Shown here: positions 15,843-26,306 of the stretch, in pieces
Position numbering within the stretch: the stretch's first letter is position 1
Layout of the letters: each line of letters opens with the position of its first letter
Origin: Candidatus Accumulibacter conexus
Lineage (GTDB): Bacteria; Pseudomonadota; Gammaproteobacteria; Burkholderiales; Rhodocyclaceae
Reading direction: 5' to 3'
NCBI GenBank assembly: GCA_017592775.1
Contig: JAGFNJ010000007.1
Coordinates: 1 to 64,000 of the forward strand
DNA: 64,000 bases
Translations under genes and position numbers: made by a program
The notes under the pieces: model-generated
What the model was told of the DNA's origin: nothing
Database searches by the model: none
Seen by the model: the letters and a program-made list of their open reading frames with translations, nothing else

Positions 15843-16654
15843 TACAGGCCTTTCCTGCCGGCGCCGGTGATCGCGTGCGCCAGCCGCGCCGCCTGGCTCG
15901 GCGGCAACCCGTCGTCGAGCAACAGTCGCAGCACCCGCCCGCCTTCGGCGCTCGCCGACACCGCCGGCGCGCCGGAGACGATCAGCACGAACTCGCCGCG
16001 CTGGCGATTGGCATCCGCCAGCAGCCACTGCTGCGCCTCGCCCAGGCTGCAGGCATGGATGCTCTCGAACAGCTTCGTCAACTCGCGCGCCAGCAGCAGC
16101 GTACGCTGCGGGCCGAAGGCCGCGAGCAGCGCGGCGACCGCTTCGACGATGCGATGCGGCGCTTCGTAGAAGACCAGCGCGTACGGCAGATCGGCGAGTT
16201 CGCGCAGCGCCTCGGCGCGCTGCCCGGATTTGCTCGGCAGGAAGCCGTAGAAGAGGAAATGCGCTTCGCTCAGACCGGCCGCCGAGAGCGCGACGATCGC
16301 CGCGCACGGCCCCGGCAGCGGCACGATGCGCTGACCGGCGGCGCGCACGCGCGCCACCAGCCGGGCACCCGGGTCGGAGATGCCGGGTGTGCCGGCGTCC
16401 ACCACGAGCGCCACCGACTCGCCGGCGGCCAGCAGCGCGACGACCCGTTGTGCCGCAGCCTCCTCGTTGTGCTGATGCGCCGCAAGCAGGCGTGCGCTGC
16501 AGCCGTAGTGGCGCAGCAGTGGCGCCGTGTGCCGCGTGTCCTCGGCAGCCACCCATGGCACCTGGCGCAGGACATCGATCGCGCGCTGCGTCATGTCGCC
16601 GAGATGGCCCAGTGGCGTCGGCACCAAATATAATGCGGCTGATTCGTTCGTCAT
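15791..16654 (-). CDS. rsmI: 16S rRNA (cytidine(1402)-2'-O)-methyltransferase
   Basis: A 287-residue SAM-dependent tetrapyrrole-methylase-fold enzyme that 2'-O-methylates C1402 of 16S rRNA. Signatures: LYLVPTPLGHLGDMTQRAID at the N-terminus, AAEDTRHTAPLLRHYG, LVVDAGTPGISDPG, PLPGPCAAIVALSAAGL, FYEAPHRI and ARELTKLFE. The length is normal. The start at 16654 leaves only 16 bp to the divergent yraN. In many proteobacteria rsmI is divergent from the lpoA-yraN-diaA-dolP cluster; the same arrangement is kept here except for lpoA. Confidence 0.95.
   Translation of the reverse strand: MTNESAALYLVPTPLGHLGDMTQRAIDVLRQVPWVAAEDTRHTAPLLRHYGCSARLLAAHQHNEEAAAQRVVALLAAGESVALVVDAGTPGISDPGARLVARVRAAGQRIVPLPGPCAAIVALSAAGLSEAHFLFYGFLPSKSGQRAEALRELADLPYALVFYEAPHRIVEAVAALLAAFGPQRTLLLARELTKLFESIHACSLGEAQQWLLADANRQRGEFVLIVSGAPAVSASAEGGRVLRLLLDDGLPPSQAARLAHAITGAGRKGLYQEALRSQEAATSTRQS
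16629..16634 (+). promoter_or_regulatory. Candidate -10 hexamer TATAAT for yraN
   Basis: A consensus TATAAT lies 37 bp before the GTG of yraN, inside the 5' end of divergent rsmI. The sequence 17 bp upstream (GGCCCA) is a poor -35, so this is tentative. Confidence 0.35.
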
Positions 16655-16670
16655 CGGAGTCGGCAGGCAG

Positions 16671-17040
16671 GTGAACGGCAAAGATAACACGCCCCGCCCC
16701 GCCGGGAATCCGGCCAAGGCCGGCGAGGTCGCCGAGGAACTGGCGGCGCGCTTCCTCGCGGCACGCGGACTGAGCGTCCTGCAGCGCAACTTCCGCTGCC
16801 GTGGTGGCGAGGTCGACCTGATCTGCAGTGATGGGCAGACGCTCGTCTTCGTCGAAGTGCGGCTGCGCCGCAACGCCAGCTACGGCGGTGCCGGTGCCAG
16901 CATCACCCGCGCCAAGCAACGGCGAATCATCCTCGCTGCCGAGCATTACCTGTCCGCGCGCAGCGGCAGCGAATGCGACTGCCGCTTCGACTGCATCCTG
17001 CTCGACGGCCTTTCGACCAACGCCATCGAGTGGATCCGTG

Positions 17041-17060
<20 letters not shown>
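16671..17060 (+). CDS. yraN: YraN/UPF0102 family nuclease-fold protein
   Basis: A 129-residue protein of the UPF0102 family. After a short polar N-terminus come GEVAEELAARFLAARGLSVL, RNFRCRGGEVDLIC, LVFVEVRLR and SITRAKQRRIILAAEHYL. The E-V-D ... V-E-V-R motif is the PD-(D/E)XK-like signature of predicted endonucleases such as YraN. The function in cells is unclear. GTG at 16671 is the chosen start; the upstream extension overlaps rsmI and is not conserved. The next gene starts inside its last 20 bp, so the two are likely co-transcribed. Confidence 0.88.
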
Positions 17061-18720
<1,660 letters not shown>

Positions 18721-18815
18721 TTGCCGTCGCGCGCGGCTGACGGCTGGCGACTGCCTGGCATCGAGTCGGGGCCGGCGGCAGGCCGGAGGCGGCACGCGCA
18801 CAAGGAGGAGATGCG

Positions 18816-21065
18816 ATGAGCAAGGAGATAGTCGTTTGCCTGGACGGAAGCTGGAACGATCCCGTCGAGCGAACCAATGCCTACCGGTTGTTCCAGATGT
18901 TGCCCGGCGAGGAGCGGCAGGTCGACGAGAGTGGACCGATCCGTTCGCATCTCGTCAGGACGGGCGGGCAACTCGCCGCCTTCCATCTCGAGAGCGTCGG
19001 CAGCGGCGGGCGCTCACAGGGCCTCCTGCGCGGCACGCAGGGAATCGGCCTGCACGACAGCATGATCGACGCCTTCCTGCTGATCTCGCAGGTGTATGAG
19101 CGCGGCGACAAGATCTGGCTCTTCGGCTTCTCGCGTGGGGCCTGGGCTGCCCGCAGCCTCGGTGAGTTCATCGCCTACACGGGGCTGCTCGCCGCCAGCG
19201 AGGCCGACGACGAAGATGCTGCCGATGAAGCGGAGCGAATCTGGCTGATCTACAAGGACGACCGGGGCAAGAAGCGCGGCGCCCGCTTCTGGAAGCACCA
19301 CGACGAAAGGCCGATCCGCATGATCGGCGTCTGGGACACCGTCGGCGAACTCGGCGTGCCGCTCTTCAACGGCCTGCGCCTGATCGACCGCGATGAACTC
19401 CGCTTCCTGAAATTCCGCAACCGCGAACTGAGCCCGCGCGTCGAATACGGTCGCCAGGCACTGGCCATCGATGAGCAGCGCGCCGACTTCGTCCCGACGC
19501 CCTGGGCCGAGCGCGAGGGTGTCCGGCAGGTCTGGTTTGCCGGCGCGCATGCCGATGTCGGCGGCGGCTACGACAGCCACGGGCTGGCCGACATTGCGCT
19601 CGAATGGATGGTGCAGGAGGTCAACGATCTCGACGCCGGCCTGCGGCTCGTGCCCGGGCAACTGCTGCCGACGCCGGCGCCCGACTGCCTGCAGGATCGG
19701 CACGACGAGACCCGCGGTCCGGTCTGGCGGACGCGCCCGACCCGGGAGCGGCGGATTCCGGACGACGCCGACATCCATCCGAGCGTTCTGCAGCGACTGC
19801 AGGAGCGAGCTGACTATCGACCGAAGGCCCTCGAGGACATCCCGGCATGCGCCCCCTTCTATCGCGGCGACGAGCCTGCACCGGAAGAGCAACTGCAGCC
19901 TGAACGTGAAGCCCTGCCGTTCCGCAAGCTGCCGATCGATGGTTCGACACGCTTCCCGGTCTATGCCCACAAATGGTGGAACGCTTCCGGCGTCGAGGTC
20001 GACGTCGGCGAGCGCTACCGCATCGAGGCCAGCGGCTCCTGGCTGGACAAGGATGTGTCGGCGGACGCCGACGGCTATGAGTCGAAAGCGTGGTTCCTGC
20101 AACTCGCGGAAGGCAGCCGCCGGATGGCCAGGCGCCCGTGGTTCTCGCTCGTCGCCGCCATCCATCCGCGGCCGGATCTCGAGGCCAGCAATGCCGATAC
20201 GGAGAACATGCTGACCGGGCTGATCGAGAGTGCCGTCGGTGGCGTCGCCCGCGTCGACGACGAAAGCAGCCTGATCGCCACGCCGAATGGCTGCGAGATC
20301 GAGGTCAGCGAGCCCGGCTTCCTCTACTTCTTCGCCAACGACTCGGCCTTTGCCTACGGCAACAACAGTGGCTTCCTCAGCATCGAACTCAGCCGGCTTC
20401 CCAACGTCGAGGAAGCGGAGCAGAAGACCCCGGCAGCGCCACCAGGCATGCCCGGCAGCCTCGACATCAAGCTCTACTTCACTCCCGGCACGTCTTCGCT
20501 GGCGCCGCACATCGCACTGCGCGAGGCAGGACTCGATTTCGATCTCGTCCGCGTCGACCTGCGTCGACACCAGCTTGCCGACGGCAGCGACTTCACGGCG
20601 ATCAACGCGAAAGGCTACGTCCCGGTACTCGAACTCGACGATGGCGAGCGGCTGACCGAGACCGCTGCGATCCTGCAGTACATCGCCGACCGCGTCCCGG
20701 AGAGCGGCCTCGCGCCGCGCGCCCACACGCTCGCGCGCTACCGCTTGCAGGAATGGCTGGCGTTCATCGGCTCCGAACTGCACAGGAGTTTCGTGCCGCT
20801 GTTCCGGCCAGATACCCCAGAGGACTACCGGCGCTGCCTGCAGGAAGGAATCGCCAGCCGGCTGGGCCACGTCGCCGCCCGCCTCGAGGGGAGAAACTAC
20901 CTACTCGGCGAGCACTTCACGGTCGCCGATGCCTACCTGTTCGCCGTCCTCGCCTGGACCAGCGCGGTTTCCATCGACATCGGCCGCTGGCCAGCGCTGG
21001 CGGCCTTCCAGCAGCGCGTCGGCCGCCGGCCGAGCGTCCTCGAGGCCATCGCGGCGGAAGACTGA
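18816..21065 (+). CDS. Three-domain fusion: DUF2235 alpha/beta hydrolase, LecA-like domain, glutathione S-transferase
   Basis: A 749-residue protein in one uninterrupted frame, start supported by AAGGAGGAG. Residues 1-330 are a DUF2235/Tle1-like hydrolase: CLDGSWND near the start, nucleophile Ser106 in GFSRGAWAARS, Asp174 in GVWDTVGELG and His245 in GAHADVGGGY form a plausible triad. Residues about 380-525 form a beta-sandwich resembling the LecA/PA-IL galactophilic lectin (VDVGERYRIEASGSW, then FAYGNNSGFLSIEL). Residues about 550-749 are a complete bacterial GST (IKLYFTPGTSSLAPHIALRE, KGYVPVLELDDG, LTETAAILQYIAD, NYLLGEHFTVADAYLFAVLA). No signal peptide or type VI secretion gene is nearby. 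I know of no described protein with this order. A perfect hairpin follows the stop. Confidence 0.85.
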   Translation: MSKEIVVCLDGSWNDPVERTNAYRLFQMLPGEERQVDESGPIRSHLVRTGGQLAAFHLESVGSGGRSQGLLRGTQGIGLHDSMIDAFLLISQVYERGDKIWLFGFSRGAWAARSLGEFIAYTGLLAASEADDEDAADEAERIWLIYKDDRGKKRGARFWKHHDERPIRMIGVWDTVGELGVPLFNGLRLIDRDELRFLKFRNRELSPRVEYGRQALAIDEQRADFVPTPWAEREGVRQVWFAGAHADVGGGYDSHGLADIALEWMVQEVNDLDAGLRLVPGQLLPTPAPDCLQDRHDETRGPVWRTRPTRERRIPDDADIHPSVLQRLQERADYRPKALEDIPACAPFYRGDEPAPEEQLQPEREALPFRKLPIDGSTRFPVYAHKWWNASGVEVDVGERYRIEASGSWLDKDVSADADGYESKAWFLQLAEGSRRMARRPWFSLVAAIHPRPDLEASNADTENMLTGLIESAVGGVARVDDESSLIATPNGCEIEVSEPGFLYFFANDSAFAYGNNSGFLSIELSRLPNVEEAEQKTPAAPPGMPGSLDIKLYFTPGTSSLAPHIALREAGLDFDLVRVDLRRHQLADGSDFTAINAKGYVPVLELDDGERLTETAAILQYIADRVPESGLAPRAHTLARYRLQEWLAFIGSELHRSFVPLFRPDTPEDYRRCLQEGIASRLGHVAARLEGRNYLLGEHFTVADAYLFAVLAWTSAVSIDIGRWPALAAFQQRVGRRPSVLEAIAAED

Positions 21066-21068
21066 CCA

Positions 21069-21100
21069 CCCTCTGCTCGCTACCGTCAGCGAGCAGAGGG
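21069..21100. terminator. 13-bp hairpin between convergent genes
   Basis: CCCTCTGCTCGCT at 21069-21081 pairs perfectly with 21088-21100; the loop is ACCGTC. It lies 4 bp after the fusion gene and 20 bp after the minus-strand gene, so it probably ends both transcripts. No long T-run is present. Confidence 0.65.
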
Positions 21101-21119
21101 CAGTGGCACGGCGGGCGGC

Positions 21120-21470
21120 CTACCCCTTGTCCGCCTTGCCCCAGTTGGCGCGCGCCTGCCGGCTGACGACGAAATCACCGAAAAACTTCAGCCAGATCGT
21201 CGAGCCGGCGATCGCCGTCCACGTCTCGTAGGGAATGCCGCTGATCACCACCAGCAGGATGACGCTCACCGCGACGCCGCCGGCGACGAGGTTGATCGCC
21301 GCGGTGTAGGGCGCGTAGCGCTCCGCGTTCGGCGGCGGCTCGCCACGCTTCAACGCCACTTCCGAGTAGTCGCGGCGGAAGAGGATCCGCCACGCCCGCC
21401 GCAGCCAGAAGAACGCCAGCGGAAAAAGGCCGAGAAACATGATCCAGGTCAGGGCGAGGCTGAGATCCAT
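21120..21470 (-). CDS. Small membrane protein near the symporter operon
   Basis: A 116-residue protein with hydrophobic segments at about 7-23 (LTWIMFLGLFPLAFFW) and 58-85 (AAINLVAGGVAVSVILLVVI), separated by a basic loop (RRAWRILFRRDYSEVALKRG). I do not recognise the family. It lies downstream of the large symporter subunit on the same strand, but a strong terminator intervenes, so it has its own promoter or depends on read-through. An accessory role for the transporter is possible; nothing in the sequence proves it. Confidence 0.65.
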   Translation of the reverse strand: MDLSLALTWIMFLGLFPLAFFWLRRAWRILFRRDYSEVALKRGEPPPNAERYAPYTAAINLVAGGVAVSVILLVVISGIPYETWTAIAGSTIWLKFFGDFVVSRQARANWGKADKG

Positions 21471-21523
21471 CGCTCACTCCGGCCGTTCGGCTGCCGCAGC
21501 CGAATCGACGACAAGAAACGGAC

Positions 21524-21553
21524 AAAAAAACCCCGCCGGTGAAGCCGGCGGGG
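21524..21553 (-). terminator. Intrinsic terminator of the symporter operon
   Basis: Read on the minus strand: CCCCGCCGG, loop CTTCA, CCGGCGGGG, then seven T. The stem is 9 bp and perfect (21531-21539 with 21545-21553); the T-run corresponds to A at 21524-21530. It lies 58 bp beyond the stop of the large symporter subunit. Confidence 0.92.
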
Positions 21554-21611
21554 AGGGCCGACCGTTGCCGCCGGCCTGCCGGCGACAACGGTGACAACGA
21601 CTCACTGATGC

Positions 21612-23417
21612 TCAGTGTGCGCCATCGACCGCCTTGGCGCCACGCGGCGTGCGCACGCTCTCGACCAGGTGCTGGATGTGCTCCGGCGGCTCCTTGGTCA
21701 CCTTGTCGACCGCGAAGGCGACGATGAAGTTGAACAGCGCGCCGATTCCGCCGAAGGCCTCGGGGGTGATGCCGAAGAAACTGTTGGCACCGCCGATCAG
21801 GTCGAGGTACTCGGTTCCCTTGATGAAGAAGATCCCCTTGTGCGCGAAGACGTAGAACAGGGTGATGAAGAGGCCCGCGAGCATGCCGGCGATCGCGCCT
21901 TCCTTGTTCATCTTCTTCGAGAAGATGCCCATCATGATCGCCGGGAAGAGCGAACTCGCGGCAATACCGAAGGCCAGCGCCACCGTTCCGGCAGCGAATC
22001 CGGGTGGATTGAGTCCCAGCCAACCGGCGACGACGATCGCCACCGCCATCGAGATCTTGCCGGCGAGCAGTTCGCCCTTCTCGCTGATGTTCGGCATGAA
22101 GACGCCCTTCACCAGGTCATGCGAGATCGCCGCCGAGATCGCCATCAGCAGGCCGGCAGCCGTCGACAGCGCCGCCGCCAGACCACCGGCCGCCACGAGC
22201 GCGATCACCCAGTTCGGCAGCAGCGCGATTTCCGGGTTGGCCAGCACGATGATGTCGGCGTTGACCGTCAGCTCGTTGCCCTTCCAGCCAGCAGCATCGG
22301 CCTTGGCCTTGAATTCCGCGCTCTTGGACTTGTCGTTGTAATACTGGATGCGACCGTCGGCGTTCTTGTCTTCCCACTTCAGCAGGCCGGTCTTCTCCCA
22401 GCGCTTCATCCAGTCCGGGCGGTCCTCGGCCTTGAGGTTCGATTCCGGCAGGAAGAGGTCGGCGTTGGCCTTGATCCCCGGCGTCACCGTCGCGTTGAGG
22501 TTGTACCGTGCCATCGCCGCCACGGCCGGCGCCGTCGTGTACAGCAGCGCGATGAAGACCAGCGCCCAGCCGGCGGACAGACGCGCGGCATGGACCGTCG
22601 GCACGGTGAAGAAGCGCATGATGACGTGCGGCAGGCCGGCGGTACCGATCATCAACGAGAAGGTGTACACGAACATGTTCAGCGTGCTGCCGGCGGTCGT
22701 CGTCGTGTACTTGCCGAAACCGAGTTCGGTGACCACCTGGTCGAGACGGGCGAGCAGCGAGACGTCGGTGCCAGCCATCGTCGAGCCCAGACCGAGCTGC
22801 GGGATCGCGTTGCCGGTGAGCTGGATCGAGATGAACACCGCCGGGATGATGTAGGCGCAGATCAGCACGATGTACTGCGCGACCTGCGTGTAGGTGATCC
22901 CCTTCATGCCGCCAAAGACCGCGTAAACGAAGACGATCGCCTGCCCGACGTAGATGCCGGTGTCGCTCGATACGCCGAGGAAGCGCGAGAACGCGATTCC
23001 GACGCCGGTCATCTGGCCGATGATGTAGGTGATCGACGCGGTCAGCAGGCAGGCCACCGCCACCGTCGACGCCGACTTCGAATAGAAGCGGTCGCCGATG
23101 AACTGCGGCACGGTGAACTTGCCGAACTTGCGCAGGTAGGGCGCGAGCAGGACGGCCAGCAACACGTAGCCGCCGGTCCAGCCCATCAGGAAGAGGCCGC
23201 CGCCATAACCCATGTTCGAGATGAGGCCGGCCATCGAGATGAACGAAGCCGCCGACATCCAGTCTGCGGCCGTCGCCATGCCATTCATCACCGGCGGCAC
23301 GCCGCCGCCGGCGACGTAGAACTCGCTCGTGCTGCCGGCGCGCGCCCACAGGGCGATGCCAATGTACAGGGCGAAGGTCGCGCCGACGACGAGCCAGATG
23401 GTGGTTTGCAGATCCAT
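21612..23417 (-). CDS. Sodium:solute symporter large subunit, VC_2705 subfamily (acetate/monocarboxylate permease-like)
   Basis: A 601-residue inner-membrane carrier with about 13 helices. The N-terminus (WARAGSTSEFYVAGGGVPPV, NGMATAADWMSAASFISMAG) is the SSS-family signature. Between helices, residues about 320-395 form a long hydrophilic insertion, typical of the VC_2705 subgroup that pairs with a DUF4212 subunit; it includes DKNADGRIQ, which resembles a Ca2+-binding EF-hand loop. Homologues named ActP move acetate and other short monocarboxylates with Na+ or H+. It lies 10 bp downstream of the DUF4212 gene. In a polyphosphate-accumulating lifestyle it could carry volatile fatty acid uptake; the substrate is inferred. 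Confidence 0.9.
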   Translation of the reverse strand: MDLQTTIWLVVGATFALYIGIALWARAGSTSEFYVAGGGVPPVMNGMATAADWMSAASFISMAGLISNMGYGGGLFLMGWTGGYVLLAVLLAPYLRKFGKFTVPQFIGDRFYSKSASTVAVACLLTASITYIIGQMTGVGIAFSRFLGVSSDTGIYVGQAIVFVYAVFGGMKGITYTQVAQYIVLICAYIIPAVFISIQLTGNAIPQLGLGSTMAGTDVSLLARLDQVVTELGFGKYTTTTAGSTLNMFVYTFSLMIGTAGLPHVIMRFFTVPTVHAARLSAGWALVFIALLYTTAPAVAAMARYNLNATVTPGIKANADLFLPESNLKAEDRPDWMKRWEKTGLLKWEDKNADGRIQYYNDKSKSAEFKAKADAAGWKGNELTVNADIIVLANPEIALLPNWVIALVAAGGLAAALSTAAGLLMAISAAISHDLVKGVFMPNISEKGELLAGKISMAVAIVVAGWLGLNPPGFAAGTVALAFGIAASSLFPAIMMGIFSKKMNKEGAIAGMLAGLFITLFYVFAHKGIFFIKGTEYLDLIGGANSFFGITPEAFGGIGALFNFIVAFAVDKVTKEPPEHIQHLVESVRTPRGAKAVDGAH

Positions 23418-23427
23418 GGCTCGCCTC

Positions 23428-23682
23428 CTATTCTTCGTGCACGTCGAAGCGACGGTCGATGTTGCCCATCAGCTTCGCGTAGATGAAGATCAGCGCGATG
23501 AAGACGTACATCGAACCCTGTTGGGCGAACCAGAAGCCCAGCGGATAGCCGCCCAGTTTGATGTTGTCCATTTGCGGCGCGATCAGGATTCCTGCAACGA
23601 ACGATACCAGGAACCAGACGGTAAGGATGCCGTAGATCAGCTTGAGCGTCGCCGACCAGTAGGCCTTGCCTTGGTCTTCCAT
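23428..23682 (-). CDS. DUF4212 symporter small subunit
   Basis: An 84-residue protein with two membrane helices (KLIYGILTVWFLVSFVAGIL and MYVFIALIFIYAKLMG). The linking motif LGGYPLGFWFAQQGSMYVF is the hallmark of the DUF4212 small subunit found before VC_2705-type SSS transporters. It probably assembles with the large subunit encoded 10 bp downstream. The ribosome site AGGAGGAGAC lies just before the ATG at 23682. The promoter must be in 23683-23923, which also contains the hairpin at 23803-23823. Confidence 0.92.
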   Translation of the reverse strand: MEDQGKAYWSATLKLIYGILTVWFLVSFVAGILIAPQMDNIKLGGYPLGFWFAQQGSMYVFIALIFIYAKLMGNIDRRFDVHEE

Positions 23683-23802
23683 GAGTTGTCTCCTCCTATG
23701 ATTTTGAACTACCCAGAAGCCACGCTGGCGAGCGGGCTACCCGATTGCACTTGTACATGGCCTGGCTTACGCCAAGCTGACAATGAACAAGAGAATCAAC
23801 AA

Positions 23803-23823
23803 GGTTGAGCGAAATGCTCAACC
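23803..23823. promoter_or_regulatory. 8-bp perfect palindrome upstream of the symporter operon
   Basis: GGTTGAGC at 23803-23810 pairs with GCTCAACC at 23816-23823 around GAAAT. It lies 120 bp upstream of the DUF4212 start and 100 bp downstream of folB. It could be an operator for the symporter operon or the folB terminator; no T-run supports the latter. Confidence 0.4.
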
Positions 23824-23923
23824 AATGCACGAAGCGGCGGCGACTGCGCGCCGGCTCGCGACTCGCCGGACGGCAGCGAACGGCGGAAATCGGGCTGCCG
23901 GCCGGCCCGCAGCGGACTCCGGG

Positions 23924-24280
23924 TCAGGCGGCGGCGCCGCGCTCGATGACCACGCCGACCCGCGCAACGCCGCGCATCATGCCCAGCTTGGCGATCGAGA
24001 CGCGCACCCAGGTGGCACCGAAGTCCTCGAGCAGCAGCGTCGCCACGTACTCGGCGAGCCGCTCGAGCAGGTTGAAGTGGCGGGCGGCGAGTTCGCCGCG
24101 CAGCCGGTCGACGACGCGCGCATAGTCGATGGTGTCGCCGATGTCGTCGCTGGCGCCGGCACTGGCGGTGGAGGTGCCGATCTGCAGCGAGATCTCGACC
24201 GTCTGTGGCATGGCTTGCTCGCGTGGATAGATGCCGATCAGCGTCGTCGCGCGCAGTTCGTTGATGAAGATGATGTCCAT
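23924..24280 (-). CDS. folB: Dihydroneopterin aldolase
   Basis: A 118-residue FolB. MDIIFINELRATTLIGIYPR at the N-terminus, a central DTIDYARVVDRLRGELAARH, and FNLLERLAEYVATLLLEDFG with the catalytic-region Glu are characteristic. It converts 7,8-dihydroneopterin to 6-hydroxymethyl-dihydropterin and glycolaldehyde in folate synthesis. The gene is divergent from plsY, 137 bp apart; the folB-plsY-tsaD neighbourhood is common in proteobacteria. Confidence 0.93.
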   Translation of the reverse strand: MDIIFINELRATTLIGIYPREQAMPQTVEISLQIGTSTASAGASDDIGDTIDYARVVDRLRGELAARHFNLLERLAEYVATLLLEDFGATWVRVSIAKLGMMRGVARVGVVIERGAAA

Positions 24281-24417
24281 GCGGCCCGGGCTCAGGTGGG
24301 TGCGCCGGCGGCGTGGTGTATCATGGCGCCGCGCTGCCGGAAAGGTGGCGACAGAGCGCGCATTCTATAGCCTTCCGGCCGCAGGCCATACGCCGGAATC
24401 CCGGGATCACCCAGCCG

Positions 24418-25035
24418 ATGCCATCGATACTGCTCACCCTGCTCGCCGTCCTCGCCGCCTATCTGCTCGGATCGGTGCCGTTCGCGCTCGTCGCCAGCCG
24501 CGTCTTCGGCCTCGCCGACCCGCGCAGCTACGGTTCGAAGAACCCCGGCGCCACCAACGTCCTGCGCAGTGGCCACAAGGGCGCCGCCCTCCTCACCCTG
24601 GTCGGTGACGCGACGAAGGGCTGGCTGGCGGTCTTTCTCGCCGCCCACTACGCACCGCAGTATGGTCTCGGCCCGCTGACGGTCGGCCTCGTTGCGCTGG
24701 CCGTCTTCTTCGGCCACCTCTACCCGGTCTTCCTCGGCTTCAAGGGCGGCAAGGGTGTCGCCACCGCCGCCGGCGTCCTGCTGGCGATCAATCCCTGGCT
24801 CGGGCTGGCAACGCTCGCCACCTGGCTGTTCGTCGCCTTCACCCTGCGCTATTCGTCGCTGGCGGCACTCGTCGCAGCCGCCGCGGCGCCACTCTACGCC
24901 ATCCTCCTCTGGGGCAACGACGGCATGGTGCTGGTCATCGGCATCATCGCCATGGCGTTGATCGGCAAGCACTGGCAGAACCTGCAACGACTGCTGGCCG
25001 GCAGCGAACCGCGGATTGGCGGCAAGCGCAAGTAG
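24418..25035 (+). CDS. plsY: Glycerol-3-phosphate acyltransferase
   Basis: A 205-residue inner-membrane acyltransferase with about five helices. Conserved motifs are visible: LLGSVPFALV, the glycine-rich YGSKNPGATNVLRSG (motif 1), GHLYPVFLGFKGGKGVATAA (motifs 2-3) and GKHWQNLQRL near the end. PlsY transfers acyl groups from acyl-phosphate to glycerol-3-phosphate, the first step of phospholipid synthesis. The start ATG 24418 gives the usual length. The C-terminus is basic and cytoplasmic. Confidence 0.95.
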   Translation: MPSILLTLLAVLAAYLLGSVPFALVASRVFGLADPRSYGSKNPGATNVLRSGHKGAALLTLVGDATKGWLAVFLAAHYAPQYGLGPLTVGLVALAVFFGHLYPVFLGFKGGKGVATAAGVLLAINPWLGLATLATWLFVAFTLRYSSLAALVAAAAAPLYAILLWGNDGMVLVIGIIAMALIGKHWQNLQRLLAGSEPRIGGKRK

Positions 25036-25164
25036 TCCGCTGCACCAGGCCGGGGTGCCAGCACGCGCGCCCGGCCGGGAAGAAGTGCGCGCGGCAACCG
25101 GGTCAGATCCTGGCTCTTGCCAAACCGGCAGTCCTGCCACCGGCGACAGCGGCCGACAGCCGCA

Positions 25165-26196
25165 CTACCGGGCGCCGGTCAGCGGCCAGCGCGGCCGCAC
25201 CGCGAAGGCGCCGGCCGCCTTGCCGGCAAGCCCCGCCTGCAGCCGCAGGGCGCCAGCCAGCGCAATCATCGCGCCGTTGTCGGTACAGAATTCAAACTCC
25301 GGATAGAAGACGTCGATGCGCGACCTTGCCGCGCGCGCATCGAGCTGCCGGCGCAGTTCGCGGTTGGCTCCGACGCCACCGGCAACGACCAGTTGCCGCA
25401 GGCCGCTCGCCCGGACGGCGCGCAGAGCCTTGCTCACCAGCACCTCGACGATCGCTTCCTGAAATCCGCAGGCGATGTCCGCCCGCTGCTCGTCGTCGAG
25501 CGTGCCCAACTCGCGCACGCGGGTCAAGACGGCGGTTTTCAGGCCGCTGAAGCTGAAATCGAGATCACCGGAGCGGAGCATCGGCCGCGGCAACTTCACC
25601 CGTCCTGGCCGGCCGCTGTCGGCGAGCGCCGCCAACGCCGGGCCGCCCGGGTAGTCAAGGCCGAGCAGCTTGGCGGTCTTGTCGAAGGCTTCGCCCGCCG
25701 CGTCGTCGAGCGTCTCGCCCAGCAACGCGTAGTCGCCGACGCCGCTGACGCGCATCAACTGGCTGTGCCCGCCCGATACGAGCAGTGCGACGAAAGGAAA
25801 ACGCGGCGGCCGCGCCGACAGCAGCGGTGACAGCAGGTGGCCCTCGAGGTGGTGTACCGGCACCGTTGGCACGGCCAGCGCCGTCGCCAGCGCCTCGGCG
25901 AAGGCGGCGCCGACGAGCAGGGCGCCGGCGAGGCCGGGCCCCTGCGTGTACGCAATGACATCGATCCGCGCCAGCGAACGGCCGCTGGCGGCAAGAACCT
26001 GCCGCAGCAGCGGTACGAGGCGGCCGATGTGATCGCGTGACGCGAGTTCGGGGACCACGCCGCCGTATTCGGCGTGCATGCGGACCTGCGAGTGGAGCGC
26101 GTGCGCCAGCAGGCCGCCGTCGCCCGCACTGTCATACAGCGCCACGCCCGTTTCGTCGCAGGAGGATTCGATTCCGAGAACCAGCATCGACGGCAT
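25165..26196 (-). CDS. tsaD: tRNA N6-adenosine threonylcarbamoyltransferase
   Basis: A 343-residue member of the Kae1/TsaD family. [20 protein letters not shown], the metal-binding HHLEGH (His116 and His120) and [15 protein letters not shown], plus [12 protein letters not shown], are diagnostic. TsaD works with TsaB/E to make t6A37 in ANN-decoding tRNAs. Two starts are possible: ATG 26196, with GGTG upstream, or ATG 26187; the longer is reported. The protein is cytoplasmic and essential in most bacteria. Confidence 0.95.
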   Translation of the reverse strand: MPSMLVLGIESSCDETGVALYDSAGDGGLLAHALHSQVRMHAEYGGVVPELASRDHIGRLVPLLRQVLAASGRSLARIDVIAYTQGPGLAGALLVGAAFAEALATALAVPTVPVHHLEGHLLSPLLSARPPRFPFVALLVSGGHSQLMRVSGVGDYALLGETLDDAAGEAFDKTAKLLGLDYPGGPALAALADSGRPGRVKLPRPMLRSGDLDFSFSGLKTAVLTRVRELGTLDDEQRADIACGFQEAIVEVLVSKALRAVRASGLRQLVVAGGVGANRELRRQLDARAARSRIDVFYPEFEFCTDNGAMIALAGALRLQAGLAGKAAGAFAVRPRWPLTGAR

Positions 26197-26306
26197 TCTA
26201 GCACCCTGCCCGACGCCGGCCGCCGGCGGGAATGAAGGGGCAACGCAGCGCGAGGCGCCGTGTGGCGGGCTGGCCGGCGGGCCCGGGGAAGCGTGCAGGC
26301 CAGCAG

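Noticed and set aside
18816-21065. Type VI secretion effector locus
   Set aside because: The hydrolase domain resembles Tle1-type effectors, but no VgrG, PAAR, Hcp or immunity gene lies nearby, so an effector role is not claimed.
21615-23486. A 623-codon plus-strand frame opposite the symporter operon
   Set aside because: Composition dominated by Arg/His/Asp and full antisense overlap with two clear membrane-protein genes mark it as a shadow.
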